A DNA stretch of 64,000 bases, taken from Eoetvoesiella caeni. Lineage in GTDB: Bacteria; Pseudomonadota; Gammaproteobacteria; Burkholderiales; Burkholderiaceae_B. The first letter of the stretch is position 1. Every line of letters starts with the position of its first letter. This document shows positions 63,493 to 64,000 of the stretch, piece by piece. The stretch covers positions 462,666 to 526,665 of the forward strand of contig NZ_QNRQ01000002.1 in assembly GCF_003315175.1 (NCBI RefSeq), in the 5' to 3' direction. Made by a program: the position numbers and the translations under genes. A model generated the notes under the pieces. It searched no databases. It had not been told where the DNA came from and worked only from the letters and a program-made list of their open reading frames with translations.

Positions 63493-64000
63493 TTAAGGCT
63501 GGGCCTTGGCCTTGTTTTCTGCCTTGACCTTGTCCTTGGCTTTCTCTTTGGCCTTGGTTTTGGCTTTAACCTTGGCTTTAACCTTGGCCTTGTCCTTGTC
63601 CTGTTTCTTAGGCTTCTTGCTGCTTGAGGCCTTGTCCGATTTTTCGTTTTCAGCTTTGTTGTTCGTGCCTTTGGTTTTCTTCTTGGGCAACGCAAGCATG
63701 GTGCCGCGGCATTCGGCGTTGCCGCAAAGGCATTGATACTGCTTTTGCAGCTTTTTGGTGATCTTGCCGTCCATGATCAGGCTGTAATCGTAGAACAGTT
63801 CCTCACCGGCCTTGATATCGCGCAGCGCCATAATGTGCACCCTGGTGCCGGCGGTGTTTTCCTGTGTTTCGCAATTGGGCGCGCACGAGTGATTGATCCA
63901 GCGCGCATCCGTACCGCGGTTGCCGCCGTCGATGATCTTGCCGCTGCTGAGCGAAAAGAAAAACGTATGGAAGGGATCGTCCGGGTTTACCGGATGCATG
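63493..64000 (-). CDS. SET-domain lysine methyltransferase with histone H1-like tail (N-terminus beyond window)
   Basis: The visible 169 residues begin inside the SET domain (DPFHTFFFSLSSGKIIDGG) and include the SAM/catalytic segment RWINHSCAPNCETQ and GEELFYDYSLI, then a post-SET cysteine cluster (CLCGNAECRG). The last 65 residues are Lys/Ala repeats (KAKVKAKVKAKTKAKEKAKDKVKAE) like bacterial H1-like proteins. The first part of the SET domain (with GxG) must lie right of the window, so the methionine at 63999 is internal. It would methylate lysines; the tail suggests DNA or self-modification. Confidence 0.85.
   Translation of the reverse strand, partial: MHPVNPDDPFHTFFFSLSSGKIIDGGNRGTDARWINHSCAPNCETQENTAGTRVHIMALRDIKAGEELFYDYSLIMDGKITKKLQKQYQCLCGNAECRGTMLALPKKKTKGTNNKAENEKSDKASSSKKPKKQDKDKAKVKAKVKAKTKAKEKAKDKVKAENKAKAQP

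Overview
The window looks like a chromosomal segment of a high-GC betaproteobacterium, most likely of the Alcaligenaceae (Bordetella, Pusillimonas, Achromobacter, Alcaligenes type). The inference rests on a complete picolinate (pic) gene set, orphan periplasmic binding proteins, many VanA-type Rieske oxygenases with FMN/[2Fe-2S] reductases, and a Zur-controlled ZnuD receptor. No rRNA, tRNA or CRISPR array was recognised.

Region 1 (1-12.7 kb) is an aromatic-catabolism block. A minus-strand operon (6091 down to 1) encodes two VanA-like Rieske oxygenases, two PDR-type reductases, the alpha and beta subunits of a LigAB-type extradiol dioxygenase, and the start of a glutathione-independent formaldehyde dehydrogenase. 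A divergent GntR regulator and a plus-strand set (third Rieske oxygenase, third reductase, LivK-like binding protein, AraC regulator) follow, then a formaldehyde-activating enzyme. The likely theme is O-demethylation of methoxylated aromatics, which releases formaldehyde, followed by 4,5 ring cleavage. Next come a zinc TonB receptor with a perfect Zur box and DNA polymerase IV.

Region 2 (16.3-35.4 kb) is a pic cluster: MarR repressor PicR, decarboxylase PicC, deformylase PicE, 2,5-dihydroxypyridine dioxygenase PicD, maleamate amidase PicF, the four-component 6-hydroxypicolinate monooxygenase PicB (minus strand) and the three-subunit molybdenum dehydrogenase PicA, whose iron-sulfur subunit is fused to a CoxG-like domain. 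Interleaved are a TRAP binding protein, a NitT/TauT-type ABC transporter and TRAP permeases. PicR-like boxes with TCAG-N4-CT lie at each promoter. Together the enzymes would take picolinate to maleate; no maleate isomerase was seen.

Region 3 (35.4-53.5 kb) starts with an EamA exporter and an ArgD-like aminotransferase and then becomes an accessory island: a 220-bp nested inverted repeat, a truncated GGDEF gene, an integrase remnant, a HigBA-like toxin-antitoxin pair, a TraB/TIKI-like protein, a HEPN-like protein, an unusual GNAT-PIN-GNAT-PUA protein coupled to an ASCH protein, a MITE-like element, a large unrecognised gene, and an IS66 element nested inside an IS3 element.

Region 4 (53.5-64 kb) returns to core genes (malate synthase G, pterin carbinolamine dehydratase, AMP nucleosidase) and a second aromatic block (LivK-like binding protein, FAD monooxygenase, DUF2783-like small protein, Rieske oxygenase, FMN reductase). 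The window ends inside a SET-domain gene with a histone H1-like tail.
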